Origin: Pseudomonas amygdali
GTDB taxonomy: Bacteria > Pseudomonadota > Gammaproteobacteria > Pseudomonadales > Pseudomonadaceae
Length of the DNA stretch: 64,000 nucleotides
Direction of reading: 5' to 3'
Assembly: GCF_002699855.1 (NCBI RefSeq)
Contig: NZ_LKBW01000223.1
Span: 44,452 to 108,451, forward strand
Under the pieces are notes generated by a model. The model was not told the DNA's origin. It was given only the letters and a program-made list of their open reading frames with translations, and searched no databases. Shown here in pieces: positions 16,297 through 26,032 of the stretch. Each line of letters opens with the position of its first letter. Positions within the stretch are counted from its first letter, which is position 1. Both the position numbers and the translations under genes were made by a program.

Positions 16297-19167
16297 GTGC
16301 ACCTGCGCGCAGCACTTGAAGAAGCCGGTATCGACGCCGGGCCGGAAAACGGCGCAGCAGCACTGCCCAGCCGGGAGGCTCGCAAGCGTGCGGCTTTTGA
16401 CAGCGCGCTGGACTTTGCCATGATCCTCACGGATCCAGACGGCATCATTACCGACTGGAATCCGGGTGCAGAACAGGTGTTAGGCTGGTCCGCTGCACAA
16501 ATGGTCGGGCAGGATGCGGAGTGTTTCTTCACGCCGGAGGACCGCGCCTGCGGCCGGATCGAACATGAAATGCAACTCGCTCTGAGCGTCGGCCGAGCGT
16601 CGGACGAACGCTGGCACTTGCGCAAGGATGGTCAGCTGTTCTGGGCGTCTGGCGAAATGATGCCGCTGTATGACGAGGAAAATACTCACCTTGGCTTCGT
16701 CAAGATCCTGCGCGACCGCACCCGGGAGCATCTGGTGGCACGCGCAACCGAAGAAGCCCAGGAACGTTACCGGTTGGCCGCCAAGGCTACCAATGACGCA
16801 ATATGGGATTGGGATTTTACCGCCAACCACGTGCTCTGGAATGACGCACTGGAACAGGCATACGGCCACCCCCTGGCGACACTTGACACCTCCGGTAACT
16901 GGTGGATAGCCCAGATCCATCCCGATGACCAGACACGCATTTACCACTCTATCCATGCATTGATTGACGGCAGCGGCACTGCCTGGACCGATGAATACCG
17001 TTTTCGCCGATTCGATGGTACTTATGCCAATGTTCTGGACCGTGGTCATGTGATACGCAACAACGAGGGCAAAGCCGTACGCATGATCGGCGCGATGCTC
17101 GACATGTCACAGATGCAACAGGCAGAAAACGCGCTGCGCCAGAGCGAAGAGCGCTCCAGAGCCATGCTGGAGACCATCGAAGCAGCGTTCGCCATCATTC
17201 AGGTCAAGTTCGATGCAGACGACAGCCCGGTAGACTACCGGTTCATCGAGGTCAATCCTGCCTTTGAACGTCAGGCCGGTGTCGATTTGCGTGGCAAGTG
17301 GGTGACCGAGTTTGCTCCAGACCTGGAGCGTTTCTGGTTTGAGGCTTATGGCCATGTCGCCAAAACCGGCGAACCTGCCAATTTCGAGAATTACGCCAAG
17401 GCGTTCGAGCGCTGGTTTGAAGTCAGAGCGGTGCGTGTCGGTGAACCGGCTGATCGACAGATTGCAGTCATCTTCAGTGACGTGACGGAAAGACGCAACG
17501 CCGAGGAGCGATTGCGCACCAGCGAAGCCGTCGCACGCGCGAACGTCGACCGCGTTCAGCTCGCCCTCGCCGCGGGTGCGATTATCGGTACCTGGCATTG
17601 GGACTTGACGGCCGACCGCTTTACCGTCGACGAAGCCTTCGCCAAGGCGTTTGGTCTTGACCCCGCTCTGGGCTTCGATGGTTTGAGTCTGGAACAGGTC
17701 ATTGCCACTGTTCATCCCGAAGACAAACAAGGCTTGATTGATGCTATCAACGCGGTCATCACCAGTGGGCGTGTTTATGCCCACCAGTATCGGGTCCGCC
17801 GTGCCGACGGCCTCTACTACTGGATCGAGGCGAACGGTCGTGTCGACCGTGCCGATGACGGCACTCCACTGAGCTTCCCGGGCGTGCTCATCAACGTCGA
17901 TGAACGACGTGCTGTGGCGGCCGAGCGCGACCGGGCCACTGCAGCGCTGCGCTCGCTCAACGACACGCTTGAACAGCGCGTGGCAGCACGCACTGCGGAA
18001 CTGATGCAGGCTGAAGAAAAGCTGCGTCAGTCGCAGAAAATGGAAGCTGTGGGGCAACTGACTGGCGGTCTCGCCCATGATTTCAACAACCTGCTGGCGG
18101 GCATTTCCGGTGCTCTGGAATTGATGAACACCCGTATTGCACAGGGGCGCTGGAACGATGTAGACAAATACATCGTCACCGCACAGGGCGCTGCCAAGCG
18201 CGCCGCGGCCTTGACGCACAGGCTTCTGGCCTTCTCCCGACGCCAGACACTGGACCCACAGCCAACCGACGTGAACAGGCTGATGAAAGGCATGACAGAC
18301 CTTATCCAGCGCACGGTAGGCCCCAGCATCGTGGTCGAAACCATTGGCACCATAGGTCTATGGCCAACGCTGGTCGATGCAAGCCAGCTGGAGAACGCGC
18401 TGCTGAATCTGTGTATCAACGCCCGCGACGCGATGCCGGACGGCGGGCGCATCACGATCGAGGCCGACAACCAATGGATAGAAGGTGATGTGGCGCGGAT
18501 GCACGATATGCCTGAGGGTCACTATCTGTCGCTGTGCGTGACCGACACCGGCACAGGCATGACGCCCGATGTCATCGCCAAGGCATTCGACCCCTTCTTC
18601 ACCACCAAGCCCATTGGTCAGGGCACCGGTCTTGGTCTGTCGATGATTTACGGGTTCGCCAATCAGTCCGGCGGTCGGGTGCGCATTCAGTCGCAGGTGG
18701 GCAAAGGAACCTCGATATCCCTGTATCTGCCACGTTACGACGGTACAGCGACCAGAGACGAGAGCGATGTGCACCAGGCGCCGTTCGAATTTACCCAGTC
18801 TGGAGAGACCATTCTGATCGTGGACGACGAACCGACGGTACGCATGCTGCTCACCGACGCGCTCGGGGATCTGGGTTATACCCTGATCGAGGCGGCCGAC
18901 AGCCTGGCCGGCCTCAAACTGCTGCGCTCGGACGTGCATATCGATCTGCTCATCACCGACGTGGGCTTGCCCGGTGGCATGAACGGGCGACAGATGGCCG
19001 ACGCGGGACGCGAAGTACGTCCGCATCTGAAAACCCTGTTCATCACCGGTTATGCAGAAAACGCTGCCATTGGTGACGAGCAGCTCGGGCCAGGCATGCG
19101 GGTACTGACCAAGCCGTTTGCGATTGATGCTCTGGCTGCCCGAGTCCAGGAATTGATGAGCGCCTGA
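16297..19167 (+). CDS. Multi-PAS hybrid sensor histidine kinase/response regulator
   Basis: A cytoplasmic hybrid kinase of about 956 residues with no membrane segments. In order: a PAS domain (about 30-140, DFAMILTDPDGIITDWNPGA); PAS/PAC (about 150-275, AIWDWDFTANHVLW); a third PAS-like domain (about 285-400); a fourth PAS (about 415-545); a coiled coil; HisKA with phospho-acceptor His594 in GLAHDFNNLLAG; a HATPase domain (NLCINARDAMPDGG, GTGLGLSMIYGF); and a receiver domain (ILIVDDEPTVRML) with Asp888 in LLITDVGLPGG. The signal is unknown; a light or redox cue is possible. The start is uncertain: this GTG follows GGAAG, but the frame is open upstream to a CTG at 16258 with GGAGG four bases before it. 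Confidence 0.88.
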   Translation: MHLRAALEEAGIDAGPENGAAALPSREARKRAAFDSALDFAMILTDPDGIITDWNPGAEQVLGWSAAQMVGQDAECFFTPEDRACGRIEHEMQLALSVGRASDERWHLRKDGQLFWASGEMMPLYDEENTHLGFVKILRDRTREHLVARATEEAQERYRLAAKATNDAIWDWDFTANHVLWNDALEQAYGHPLATLDTSGNWWIAQIHPDDQTRIYHSIHALIDGSGTAWTDEYRFRRFDGTYANVLDRGHVIRNNEGKAVRMIGAMLDMSQMQQAENALRQSEERSRAMLETIEAAFAIIQVKFDADDSPVDYRFIEVNPAFERQAGVDLRGKWVTEFAPDLERFWFEAYGHVAKTGEPANFENYAKAFERWFEVRAVRVGEPADRQIAVIFSDVTERRNAEERLRTSEAVARANVDRVQLALAAGAIIGTWHWDLTADRFTVDEAFAKAFGLDPALGFDGLSLEQVIATVHPEDKQGLIDAINAVITSGRVYAHQYRVRRADGLYYWIEANGRVDRADDGTPLSFPGVLINVDERRAVAAERDRATAALRSLNDTLEQRVAARTAELMQAEEKLRQSQKMEAVGQLTGGLAHDFNNLLAGISGALELMNTRIAQGRWNDVDKYIVTAQGAAKRAAALTHRLLAFSRRQTLDPQPTDVNRLMKGMTDLIQRTVGPSIVVETIGTIGLWPTLVDASQLENALLNLCINARDAMPDGGRITIEADNQWIEGDVARMHDMPEGHYLSLCVTDTGTGMTPDVIAKAFDPFFTTKPIGQGTGLGLSMIYGFANQSGGRVRIQSQVGKGTSISLYLPRYDGTATRDESDVHQAPFEFTQSGETILIVDDEPTVRMLLTDALGDLGYTLIEAADSLAGLKLLRSDVHIDLLITDVGLPGGMNGRQMADAGREVRPHLKTLFITGYAENAAIGDEQLGPGMRVLTKPFAIDALAARVQELMSA

Positions 19168-19273
19168 TGCAACCGGCTCGTTGCGATCCTGCTTCGGGCC
19201 TTCGACATTGAGCGCTGCGCGAACCCGGTGCTAACATGCGCGACCGCCATGCAGGCAAGGGAATAACCGGGTC

Positions 19274-19882
19274 ATGAGCAGTATCCGCGAGCGCAACAAA
19301 GAACTCATCCTGCGCGCTGCCAGCGAAGAATTCGCCGACAAGGGCTTCGCCGCCAGCAAGACCAGCGATATCGCGGCCAAGGCCGGTGTCCCCAAGCCCA
19401 ACGTCTATTACTACTTCAAATCCAAGGAAAACCTCTATCGCGAGGTGCTGGAAAGCATCATCGAGCCCATCCTGCAAGCTTCGACGCCGTTCAATCCTCA
19501 AGGTGTACCGGCCGACGTACTGAGCAGCTACATCCGTTCGAAGATCCAGATTTCCCGTGACCTGCCCTTTGCCTCAAAAGTGTTCGCCAGCGAGATCATG
19601 CACGGCGCCCCGCACCTTACGTCAGAGCAGATCGAACAGCTCAATGGGCAGGCGCGGCACAATATCGAATGCATTCAAGCCTGGATCGACAGCGGGCAGA
19701 TCGCCCCGCTCGATCCCCATCACCTGATGTTCACCATCTGGGCCGCGACCCAGACCTATGCAGATTTCGACTGGCAGATCGCAACCGTCACCGGCAAGGC
19801 GAAACTGGAGGACGCTGATTACGAGGCCGCGACCCGGACCATTCTCAGGCTGGTGCTCAAGGGTTGCGAGCCGGACCGCTGA
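19274..19882 (+). CDS. TetR-family regulator, RutR-like
   Basis: A 202-residue TetR regulator. The helix-turn-helix reads TSDIAAKAGVPKPNVYYYFKSKENLYREV. The C-terminal half closely follows E. coli RutR: ISRDLPFASKVFASEIMHGAPHL and APLDPHHLMFTIWAATQTYADF. RutR senses uracil and controls pyrimidine degradation, but no pyrimidine genes lie nearby, so the ligand here is uncertain. GGGAATAACC precedes the ATG. A strong terminator follows. Confidence 0.87.
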   Translation: MSSIRERNKELILRAASEEFADKGFAASKTSDIAAKAGVPKPNVYYYFKSKENLYREVLESIIEPILQASTPFNPQGVPADVLSSYIRSKIQISRDLPFASKVFASEIMHGAPHLTSEQIEQLNGQARHNIECIQAWIDSGQIAPLDPHHLMFTIWAATQTYADFDWQIATVTGKAKLEDADYEAATRTILRLVLKGCEPDR

Positions 19883-19906
19883 ACCCCACCCCGCTTTGCT
19901 GCAGAC

Positions 19907-19937
19907 GCAAAAAACCCGCCGAAGCGGGTGGTTTTGC
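19907..19937 (+). terminator. Rho-independent terminator of the RutR-like gene
   Basis: The core stem ACCCGC-cgaa-GCGGGT is extended by GCAAAA/TTTTGC arms, giving a strong hairpin with a stable CGAA tetraloop about 25 bases after the stop codon. Confidence 0.8.
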
Positions 19938-20237
19938 AACATGACCATACCGACATCCTGTCAGTAGCCTCCTGGCAATGGTCGATCTTCCCTGACCGCT
20001 GCGGCGTTCCTTCGCTGCAGCTGTTGAATTGGATCCTACATTCACTGAGGGTCCGTCGATAGAGCCAATCGCGTCTGTTGGTGTAAGCCTTTCGCTATAC
20101 CGATGTAGGTCTGTAAAAAAATGTGACTGTCATCTCATGTTTGGTCATGATGCGCCGAGAAGCTTAAAAGGCTCTGCATCGCGCGTTGCGCGGCTCGGTT
20201 TCCATAAAAAGAAAAAATAATGCACGGGATGACAATC
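19938..20237 (+). other. Intergenic region upstream of the chemoreceptor
   Basis: About 300 bp without a credible gene. It presumably contains the promoter of the following chemoreceptor. I could not identify a sigma-28 or sigma-70 promoter with confidence, and I see no repeat. Confidence 0.4.
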
Positions 20238-21869
20238 ATGAGTATGCGCAGTTTTTCCATCAGCCGCCGTCTGTGGCTGATCCTTGTGGTTTCAGTGCTG
20301 ATGCTTTTTGTTTTGTCGGCGACCCTGCTCAGACAGATCCATAACGATCTGTATCAGGCCAAGGCCGAAAAAACCATGCATGTGGTCCAGACCGCCAGCG
20401 GCATACTCACCTACTACCAAGGGCTTGAAGCCGCGGGCAGCATGACGCGCGAAGCCGCGCAACAACAGGCCTTGAAAGAGATAAAGGGCTTGCGTTACAG
20501 CCAGAGCGACTACTTCTGGATCAACGACCTGCGCCCGGTGATGATCATGCACCCCACCAACCCCAAACTTGAAGGCCAGGACATATCGACCATCAAGGAC
20601 CCGGACGGCTTTGCGGTGTTCAACGAAATGGTCACGCTGGTCAAAGCCCAGGGTGCCGGGATGGTGAATTACCGCTGGCCCAAGCCCGGCGCCAGCGAGC
20701 CGGTGAAAAAAACTTCTTACGTGCAGCTTTTTCAGCCCTGGGGCTGGATTCTGGGGTCGGGCGTATACGTCGATGACGTAGCGGCAGAGTTCAAGGCACA
20801 GCTATGGAACGCCGGCATCTTCATCGCAGGCATCGTGCTGGTCATGGTCCTGCTACTGGTCATGATTGTGCGCAGTATCGTGCGACCGCTGAGAGCGGCG
20901 GTCGGTGCAATGGCCAGCATCGCCAGTGGCGAAAGTGACCTGACCCGTACGCTGGAAACCCACGGCAAGGATGAAATCACCGAGCTGGGCGTTCACTTCA
21001 ACGCCTTTGTCGCCAAGCTGCGCAATGTCGTCGGCCAGTTGCAGAATTCGGCAGTAGCGCTGGGCCAGGCCTCAACGGATCTGGGCAGCAATGCCGGGCA
21101 GGCGCAGAAACGCAGCGAGCAGCAGTCCCAACAAATGGACCTGGTTGCCACCGCGATCAACGAAGTGACCTATGGCGTACAAGACGTGGCCAAGAACGCC
21201 GAGCAGGCCGCCAACGAAATGCGTGATGCCGAGTCACAGGCGCAGCAGGGTCAGGTCAACATCGATAACAGCCTGCGCCAGATCGAACACCTGTCCACCA
21301 CCATCGGCCAAGCCGTTGAAGTGATGCAGAGTCTGGCCAGCGAGAGCACGCAGATCGGCAGCGTACTGGAAGTCATCAGTTCGATTGCCGAGCAGACCAA
21401 CCTGCTGGCGCTGAACGCCGCCATCGAAGCGGCACGCGCAGGTGAACAGGGTCGTGGCTTTGCCGTAGTGGCTGACGAAGTACGTCTGCTGGCCCAGCGC
21501 ACCCAGAAGTCGACTGCAGAAATCCAGGCCATGATCGAACGCCTGCAAAAGCATTCCGACGCGGCGGTCAAGGTAATCGGCGACAGCAGCCGTTCCTCGC
21601 AACTGACTATCGAGCAGGCCAACCAGGCAGGCCAGAGCCTGACGTCCATCAGTCAGGCGCTACGCAACCTCAATAGCCTGAACACCTCCATTGCCAGCGC
21701 TACTCTGCAACAGACGCATGTGGTGGACGACATCAACCAGAACGTGACCCAGGCCGCGCAACTGTCCCAAAGCACTGCACTCGCCGCTGAACAATCGACT
21801 TCGGCCAGCCTGCACCTGCGCGACTTGAGTGAAGAACTGAACGGGCTGCTGAAGCAGTTCCGGGTTTAA
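20238..21869 (+). CDS. Methyl-accepting chemotaxis protein with single Cache domain
   Basis: A 543-residue inner-membrane chemoreceptor. TM1 (about residues 11-30) is followed by a periplasmic sCache_2-type sensor ([49 protein letters not shown]). TM2 (about 192-214), a HAMP domain and the signalling helix follow, with the conserved tip [20 protein letters not shown]. sCache_2 receptors such as Pseudomonas McpP sense small carboxylates like acetate and pyruvate; that ligand class is a guess here. I start at [11 protein letters not shown], with GGGA about nine bases upstream; an in-frame ATG six codons earlier is possible. Confidence 0.92.
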   Translation: MSMRSFSISRRLWLILVVSVLMLFVLSATLLRQIHNDLYQAKAEKTMHVVQTASGILTYYQGLEAAGSMTREAAQQQALKEIKGLRYSQSDYFWINDLRPVMIMHPTNPKLEGQDISTIKDPDGFAVFNEMVTLVKAQGAGMVNYRWPKPGASEPVKKTSYVQLFQPWGWILGSGVYVDDVAAEFKAQLWNAGIFIAGIVLVMVLLLVMIVRSIVRPLRAAVGAMASIASGESDLTRTLETHGKDEITELGVHFNAFVAKLRNVVGQLQNSAVALGQASTDLGSNAGQAQKRSEQQSQQMDLVATAINEVTYGVQDVAKNAEQAANEMRDAESQAQQGQVNIDNSLRQIEHLSTTIGQAVEVMQSLASESTQIGSVLEVISSIAEQTNLLALNAAIEAARAGEQGRGFAVVADEVRLLAQRTQKSTAEIQAMIERLQKHSDAAVKVIGDSSRSSQLTIEQANQAGQSLTSISQALRNLNSLNTSIASATLQQTHVVDDINQNVTQAAQLSQSTALAAEQSTSASLHLRDLSEELNGLLKQFRV

Positions 21870-21972
21870 ATCTGCATTGCGATGGGGTGCACGGAACCTA
21901 GTGCGCTTCTTGTTGCCTGACACCTGCTTAATCAACCGCTCATTTAGCTGCTTATTTATTGCAGGGGGTCAC

Positions 21973-22794
21973 ATGCGCACACTGGAATTGGCAGGCAGAA
22001 CTGTGCCAGTGCTGGGTCAGGGCACCTGGCACATGGGTGAAAAAGGGCACCTGCGCTCGGCAGAAATTGCTGGCCTTTGCATGGGTATCGAACAGGGCCT
22101 GACCCTGATCGACACCGCCGAGATGTACGCCGACGGCGCTGCCGAAGAGATCGTCGGGCAAGCCATCGCCGGGCAACGCGACAAGGTATTCGTGGTCAGC
22201 AAGGTCTACCCGCACAATGCCAGCCGCAGCGGTATCCCGGCCGCGTGCGAAGCAAGCCTGCGAAGGATGAACACCGACTACATCGACCTTTATCTGTTGC
22301 ACTGGCCGGGCCAGTACCCACTGACCGAAACCGTCGAAGCCTTCGAACGCTTGCAGGAAGCGGGTAAAATCGGCGCCTGGGGTGTTTCCAACTTTGATGT
22401 CCCGGACATGATCGAACTGAACAACCCGCGTTGCGCGACCAATCAGGTGCTGTACAACCCGGAACAACGCGGCATCGAGTTCGACCTCATGCTGTGGAGC
22501 GCAGACCGCCACTTACCGATGATGGCGTACTGCCCGATTGGCCAGGCCGACGATCTGCTTTACCACCCTGCCCTGCACGAAATCGCCAAACGCCATGACG
22601 CAACACCGGCGCAGATTTCCCTGGCGTGGGTGCTGCGTCAGGACAACATGATCGCCATTCCCAAGGCGACCAACCCCGAGCATATCCGTCTGAATATCGC
22701 TGCCGAGCAGATTCGCCTCACCGAGCGCGACCTGGCCGACATTGATCTGGCCTGGCCAGCGCCGACTCGCAAAGTACCGCTGGCAATGGTCTGA
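21973..22794 (+). CDS. Aldo/keto reductase
   Basis: A 273-residue NADPH-dependent oxidoreductase of the aldo-keto reductase (TIM barrel) family. The catalytic tetrad is visible: Asp in TLIDTAEMY, Tyr of the same motif, Lys in VFVVSKVYP and His in DLYLLHWPGQYP. The cofactor loop is IAIPKATNPEHIRLN. The start has AGGGGG seven bases upstream; the longer in-frame ORF is rejected. It probably reduces aldehydes or ketones in the cytosol; the substrate is unknown. A hairpin terminator follows. Confidence 0.92.
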   Translation: MRTLELAGRTVPVLGQGTWHMGEKGHLRSAEIAGLCMGIEQGLTLIDTAEMYADGAAEEIVGQAIAGQRDKVFVVSKVYPHNASRSGIPAACEASLRRMNTDYIDLYLLHWPGQYPLTETVEAFERLQEAGKIGAWGVSNFDVPDMIELNNPRCATNQVLYNPEQRGIEFDLMLWSADRHLPMMAYCPIGQADDLLYHPALHEIAKRHDATPAQISLAWVLRQDNMIAIPKATNPEHIRLNIAAEQIRLTERDLADIDLAWPAPTRKVPLAMV

Positions 22795-22830
22795 CCGGTG
22801 TCGATGCAGTAGCAGCTGTCGATTGACTGA

Positions 22831-22850
22831 ACGGCCGCCAATGCGGCCGT
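22831..22850 (+). terminator. Hairpin terminator after the aldo/keto reductase
   Basis: A perfect 8-bp stem, ACGGCCGC-caat-GCGGCCGT, is followed by the pyrimidine-rich CTCTTC, 36 bp after the stop codon. Confidence 0.7.
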
Positions 22851-22964
22851 CTCTTCATGTGACAGATGACACACCCGGCAACAAGCTGTCACAAATATGA
22901 AATAACGCCTTGTCATCATGCGGCCTTCGCCTCCCTGCCCGGGCCAGGCCGCACGTGGACAGCC

Positions 22965-23984
22965 ATGAACCACAGTATCGCGCACCATCATCAGGACTCC
23001 GACCTTTTCGGTCTGCTCTACGGCTTCCGTTTTCGCCACGCTGAAAGTGGCCAGGAAATCGGCTCGGCCGCCGCGCTGGATTACCTGCAAAATCCTCCCG
23101 AAGAGAACGACTTCATCTGGCTGCACCTGAACCTGTCGCACGCAGCCTGCGAGCGCTGGATGAAAACCCATCTGGACCTTCCAGAAGAGTTTTTCGAGGC
23201 CCTGCACGAGGGTTCGCGTTCCACCCGAATCGAGCACGTCGACGCCACGTTGCTGGCAGTAGTCAACGATGTGGTGTTCGATTTCAACAGGCTCTCGACC
23301 GACATCTCGACCTTGTGGGTCTGCGCTCGACAGCGCTTGCTGATCACCGCCCGGCTGCAGCCACTGCGTTCGGTAGACAAGTTGCGCTCGGCGGTCAAAC
23401 GCGGCGAACAGTTCGATTCACCGCTGGAACTGCTCGCTCACCTGCTGAGCGATCAGGGCGAAGTGCTGACCCAGTTTCTGCGCAAGACCAGCGTCAACGT
23501 CGACCGCATTGAGGACCAGTTGCTTTCACAGCGACTGAGCAACAATCGCTCCGAACTCGGTGCCATGCGCCGTGTGCTGGTGCGACTGCAGCGTCTGCTG
23601 GCGCTGGAACCGGGCTCTTTGATGCGCCTGTTGCACAAGCCTCCGCAATGGCTGCGCGAGCAGGATGTCCAGGCGCTGCGCCAGTCCATTGAAGAGTCCT
23701 CGCTGGTGATCAACGACCTCACGGCACTGGGCGAGCGCATCAAACTGTTGCAGGAAGAGATTGCCGCCAACCTTAATGAACAGAGCAGCAGAACCCTGTT
23801 TACCCTGACCGTGGTAACGGTTCTGGCATTGCCGATCAACATTGTCGCGGGCTTTTTCGGCATGAACGTGGGGGGTGTACCACTGGCGTCCGACCCTGAA
23901 GGCTTCTGGATTCTGGTGGCACTGGTCGCGACGTTTACGCTGGTCGCGGGACGCTGGGCATTTCGCAAACGTGGCGATTATTGA
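22965..23984 (+). CDS. zntB: CorA-family zinc transporter ZntB
   Basis: A 339-residue member of the CorA metal-ion transporter family. The N-terminal cytoplasmic alpha/beta domain (residues 1-250) contains WLHLNLSHAACERWM and LLAVVNDVVFDFN. Long helices and two C-terminal transmembrane segments follow, with the family signature GMN in FFGMNVGGVPLAS. ZntB members move zinc, and the extended GMNVGG form is typical of them. The start MNHSIAHHHQ is chosen over a longer in-frame ORF. It lies upstream of the Pit phosphate transporter but with its own spacing of 116 bp. Confidence 0.85.
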   Translation: MNHSIAHHHQDSDLFGLLYGFRFRHAESGQEIGSAAALDYLQNPPEENDFIWLHLNLSHAACERWMKTHLDLPEEFFEALHEGSRSTRIEHVDATLLAVVNDVVFDFNRLSTDISTLWVCARQRLLITARLQPLRSVDKLRSAVKRGEQFDSPLELLAHLLSDQGEVLTQFLRKTSVNVDRIEDQLLSQRLSNNRSELGAMRRVLVRLQRLLALEPGSLMRLLHKPPQWLREQDVQALRQSIEESSLVINDLTALGERIKLLQEEIAANLNEQSSRTLFTLTVVTVLALPINIVAGFFGMNVGGVPLASDPEGFWILVALVATFTLVAGRWAFRKRGDY

Positions 23985-24100
23985 CCCGGCCTGCCGGTTG
24001 TCAGAAATCTGGCGCAAAAGGCCACTGATTACTCGCATGTCGCATCTCTGTCACATTTTGCAATGACCATGTCAATATTCTTTCAATCAGGATTGCGAAC

Positions 24101-25717
24101 ATGGCTATAAACGCACTTTCTCCCGATGCGACGGGCCGGGCGGGCCTGTCGGCAACTCACTTCGGGCGCAAACCGGGTCGACTGACCATGGTCATTTTCT
24201 TCGCGATACTCATCGCCGGCCTGCTATTTACTGGCTACAGCCTCAAGCAGGATGTCGATGACATGGGCACGGTGGTTACCACCTGGACCCCGTTCGTGCT
24301 GCTGGGCGTGGCGTTGCTGATTGCACTGGGGTTTGAGTTCGTCAACGGTTTCCATGACACCGCCAACGCAGTCGCCACCATGATCTATACCCATTCCCTG
24401 CCACCCGGCTTTGCGGTGGTCTGGTCGGGGTTCTTCAACTTTCTCGGCGTGATGCTCTCCAGCGGTGCAGTAGCGTTCGGCATCATCGCACTGCTGCCGG
24501 TGGAGCTGATTCTGCAAACCGGCTCATCGGCAGGCTTCGCCATGATCTTCGCCCTGCTGATCGCGGCGATCATCTGGAACCTGGGCACCTGGTGGCTGGG
24601 CTTGCCAGCGTCCTCGTCGCATACGCTGATCGGCTCGATCATCGGTGTCGGCATCGCCAACGCCTTGATGCACGGACGGGACGGGACCAGCGGCGTGGAC
24701 TGGTCTCAGGCAACCAAAATAGGCTACTCGCTGCTGCTGTCTCCATTGGTGGGTTTCGGCTGTGCCGCCTTGCTATTGCTGGCCATGCGCATGTTCATCA
24801 AGAACCGCGCGCTGTACAAGGCACCAGAAGGCAATGCACCGCCACCGCTGTGGATTCGCGCCATGCTGATCGTGACCTGCACCGGCGTATCATTCGCTCA
24901 TGGCTCCAATGACGGGCAGAAAGGCATGGGGCTGATCATGCTGATTCTGGTCGGTACCCTGCCGATGGCCTATGCGCTCAACCGCACCATGCCGGCCGAT
25001 CAGGCCACTCAGTTCGGCGCGGTGGCAGAGGTCACCCAACAGGCACTGATGCGCAGTGCTCCCCTGCCTGCCCCGGCTGACTCGCGCCAGACCCTGTCGG
25101 ATTATCTGGTCAGCAAACAGGCAGGCCCCGACCTGATCCCTGCGCTGGCGGTCATGACCGGCAAGATCGGCAATCAGGTCGCCAGTTACGGCTCGCTCTC
25201 GAAGGTGCCTGCGGAAGCGGTGACCAACGTTCGAAACGACATGTACCTGACCTCGGAAACCATTCGGGTGATGGATAAGAACAAGGTAGGCAATTTCGAC
25301 GCCGATACCCAGACCAAGCTCGATGCGTTCAAAGGGCAGATCGACAGCGCGACGCGTTTTATTCCGACCTGGGTCAAGATTGTGGTCGCTATCGCCTTGG
25401 GGCTGGGCACGATGGTCGGCTGGAAACGCATCGTCGTGACGGTAGGTGAGCGCATAGGCAAGACGCACATGACCTACGCACAAGGCGCGTCGGCAGAAGT
25501 CGTGGCGATGTTCACCATCGGCGCGGCGGACATGTACGGGCTGCCAGTATCAACCACCCACGTGCTGTCATCCGGGGTAGCGGGGTCGATGGTCGCCAAC
25601 GGTTCAGGCCTGCAAATGCGCACCTTACGCAACCTGGCCACCGCCTGGGTGTTGACCCTGCCGGCTGCCATCCTGCTTTCGGGTTCGCTGTACTGGGTGT
25701 TCGGCAAACTGTTTTGA
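24101..25717 (+). CDS. Pit-family inorganic phosphate transporter
   Basis: A 538-residue low-affinity phosphate (metal-phosphate) symporter of the PiT family. The two signature repeats are visible: GFEFVNGFHDTANAVATMIYTHSL near residue 70 and GVSFAHGSNDGQKGMGLIM near 265, along with the late motif AADMYGLPVSTTHVLSSGVAG. About ten transmembrane helices surround a central hydrophilic loop (residues about 300-425), which is longer than in E. coli PitA. It is monocistronic and followed by a tandem repeat array. Confidence 0.92.
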   Translation: MAINALSPDATGRAGLSATHFGRKPGRLTMVIFFAILIAGLLFTGYSLKQDVDDMGTVVTTWTPFVLLGVALLIALGFEFVNGFHDTANAVATMIYTHSLPPGFAVVWSGFFNFLGVMLSSGAVAFGIIALLPVELILQTGSSAGFAMIFALLIAAIIWNLGTWWLGLPASSSHTLIGSIIGVGIANALMHGRDGTSGVDWSQATKIGYSLLLSPLVGFGCAALLLLAMRMFIKNRALYKAPEGNAPPPLWIRAMLIVTCTGVSFAHGSNDGQKGMGLIMLILVGTLPMAYALNRTMPADQATQFGAVAEVTQQALMRSAPLPAPADSRQTLSDYLVSKQAGPDLIPALAVMTGKIGNQVASYGSLSKVPAEAVTNVRNDMYLTSETIRVMDKNKVGNFDADTQTKLDAFKGQIDSATRFIPTWVKIVVAIALGLGTMVGWKRIVVTVGERIGKTHMTYAQGASAEVVAMFTIGAADMYGLPVSTTHVLSSGVAGSMVANGSGLQMRTLRNLATAWVLTLPAAILLSGSLYWVFGKLF

Positions 25718-25768
25718 GGTCTTCAGCGAGCGGTGCCTGCTGCCATCAAGTCTTGATGCAGGTCGCAA

Positions 25769-26021
25769 AGAGGACGCGGAGCGTCCAGAAATGCATGCGA
25801 CGCGGAGCGTCGCACGATAGTTGCGATGATCGTTCCGCACGCTCCAGCGTAGGAATGCAGGTCTCGACGCGGAGCGTCGCACGATAGTTGCGATGATCGT
25901 TCCTCACGCTCCAGCGCAGGAATGCAGGTCTCGACGCGGAGCGCCGCACGATAGTTGCGATGATCGTTCCGCACGCTCCAGCGTGGGAATGCAGGTCGCG
26001 ACGCTCTGCGTCGCACGATAG
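25769..26021. repeat. 67-bp tandem repeat array (three full units plus partials)
   Basis: Three full, nearly identical 67-bp units run head to tail at 25799-25865, 25866-25932 and 25933-25999, with partial units on each side. Each unit holds two palindromes: GACGCGGAGCGTC, and a GTTCC...CACGCTCCAGCGT...GGAA hairpin. Units differ at only a few positions, such as T/C in the GCGTC arm and A/G in the GTAGGAA arm. The last partial unit has GCGACGCTCTGCGTCGC, which links it to the element near 1.6 kb. Reading frames across the array are repeat artefacts. It separates the convergent pit and efflux genes. Confidence 0.9.
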
Positions 26022-26032
26022 GGGTGGCGAGA

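Noticed and set aside
25769..26021. Possible CRISPR array
   Set aside because: The units are contiguous 67-bp tandem repeats without variable spacers, and no cas genes are present.
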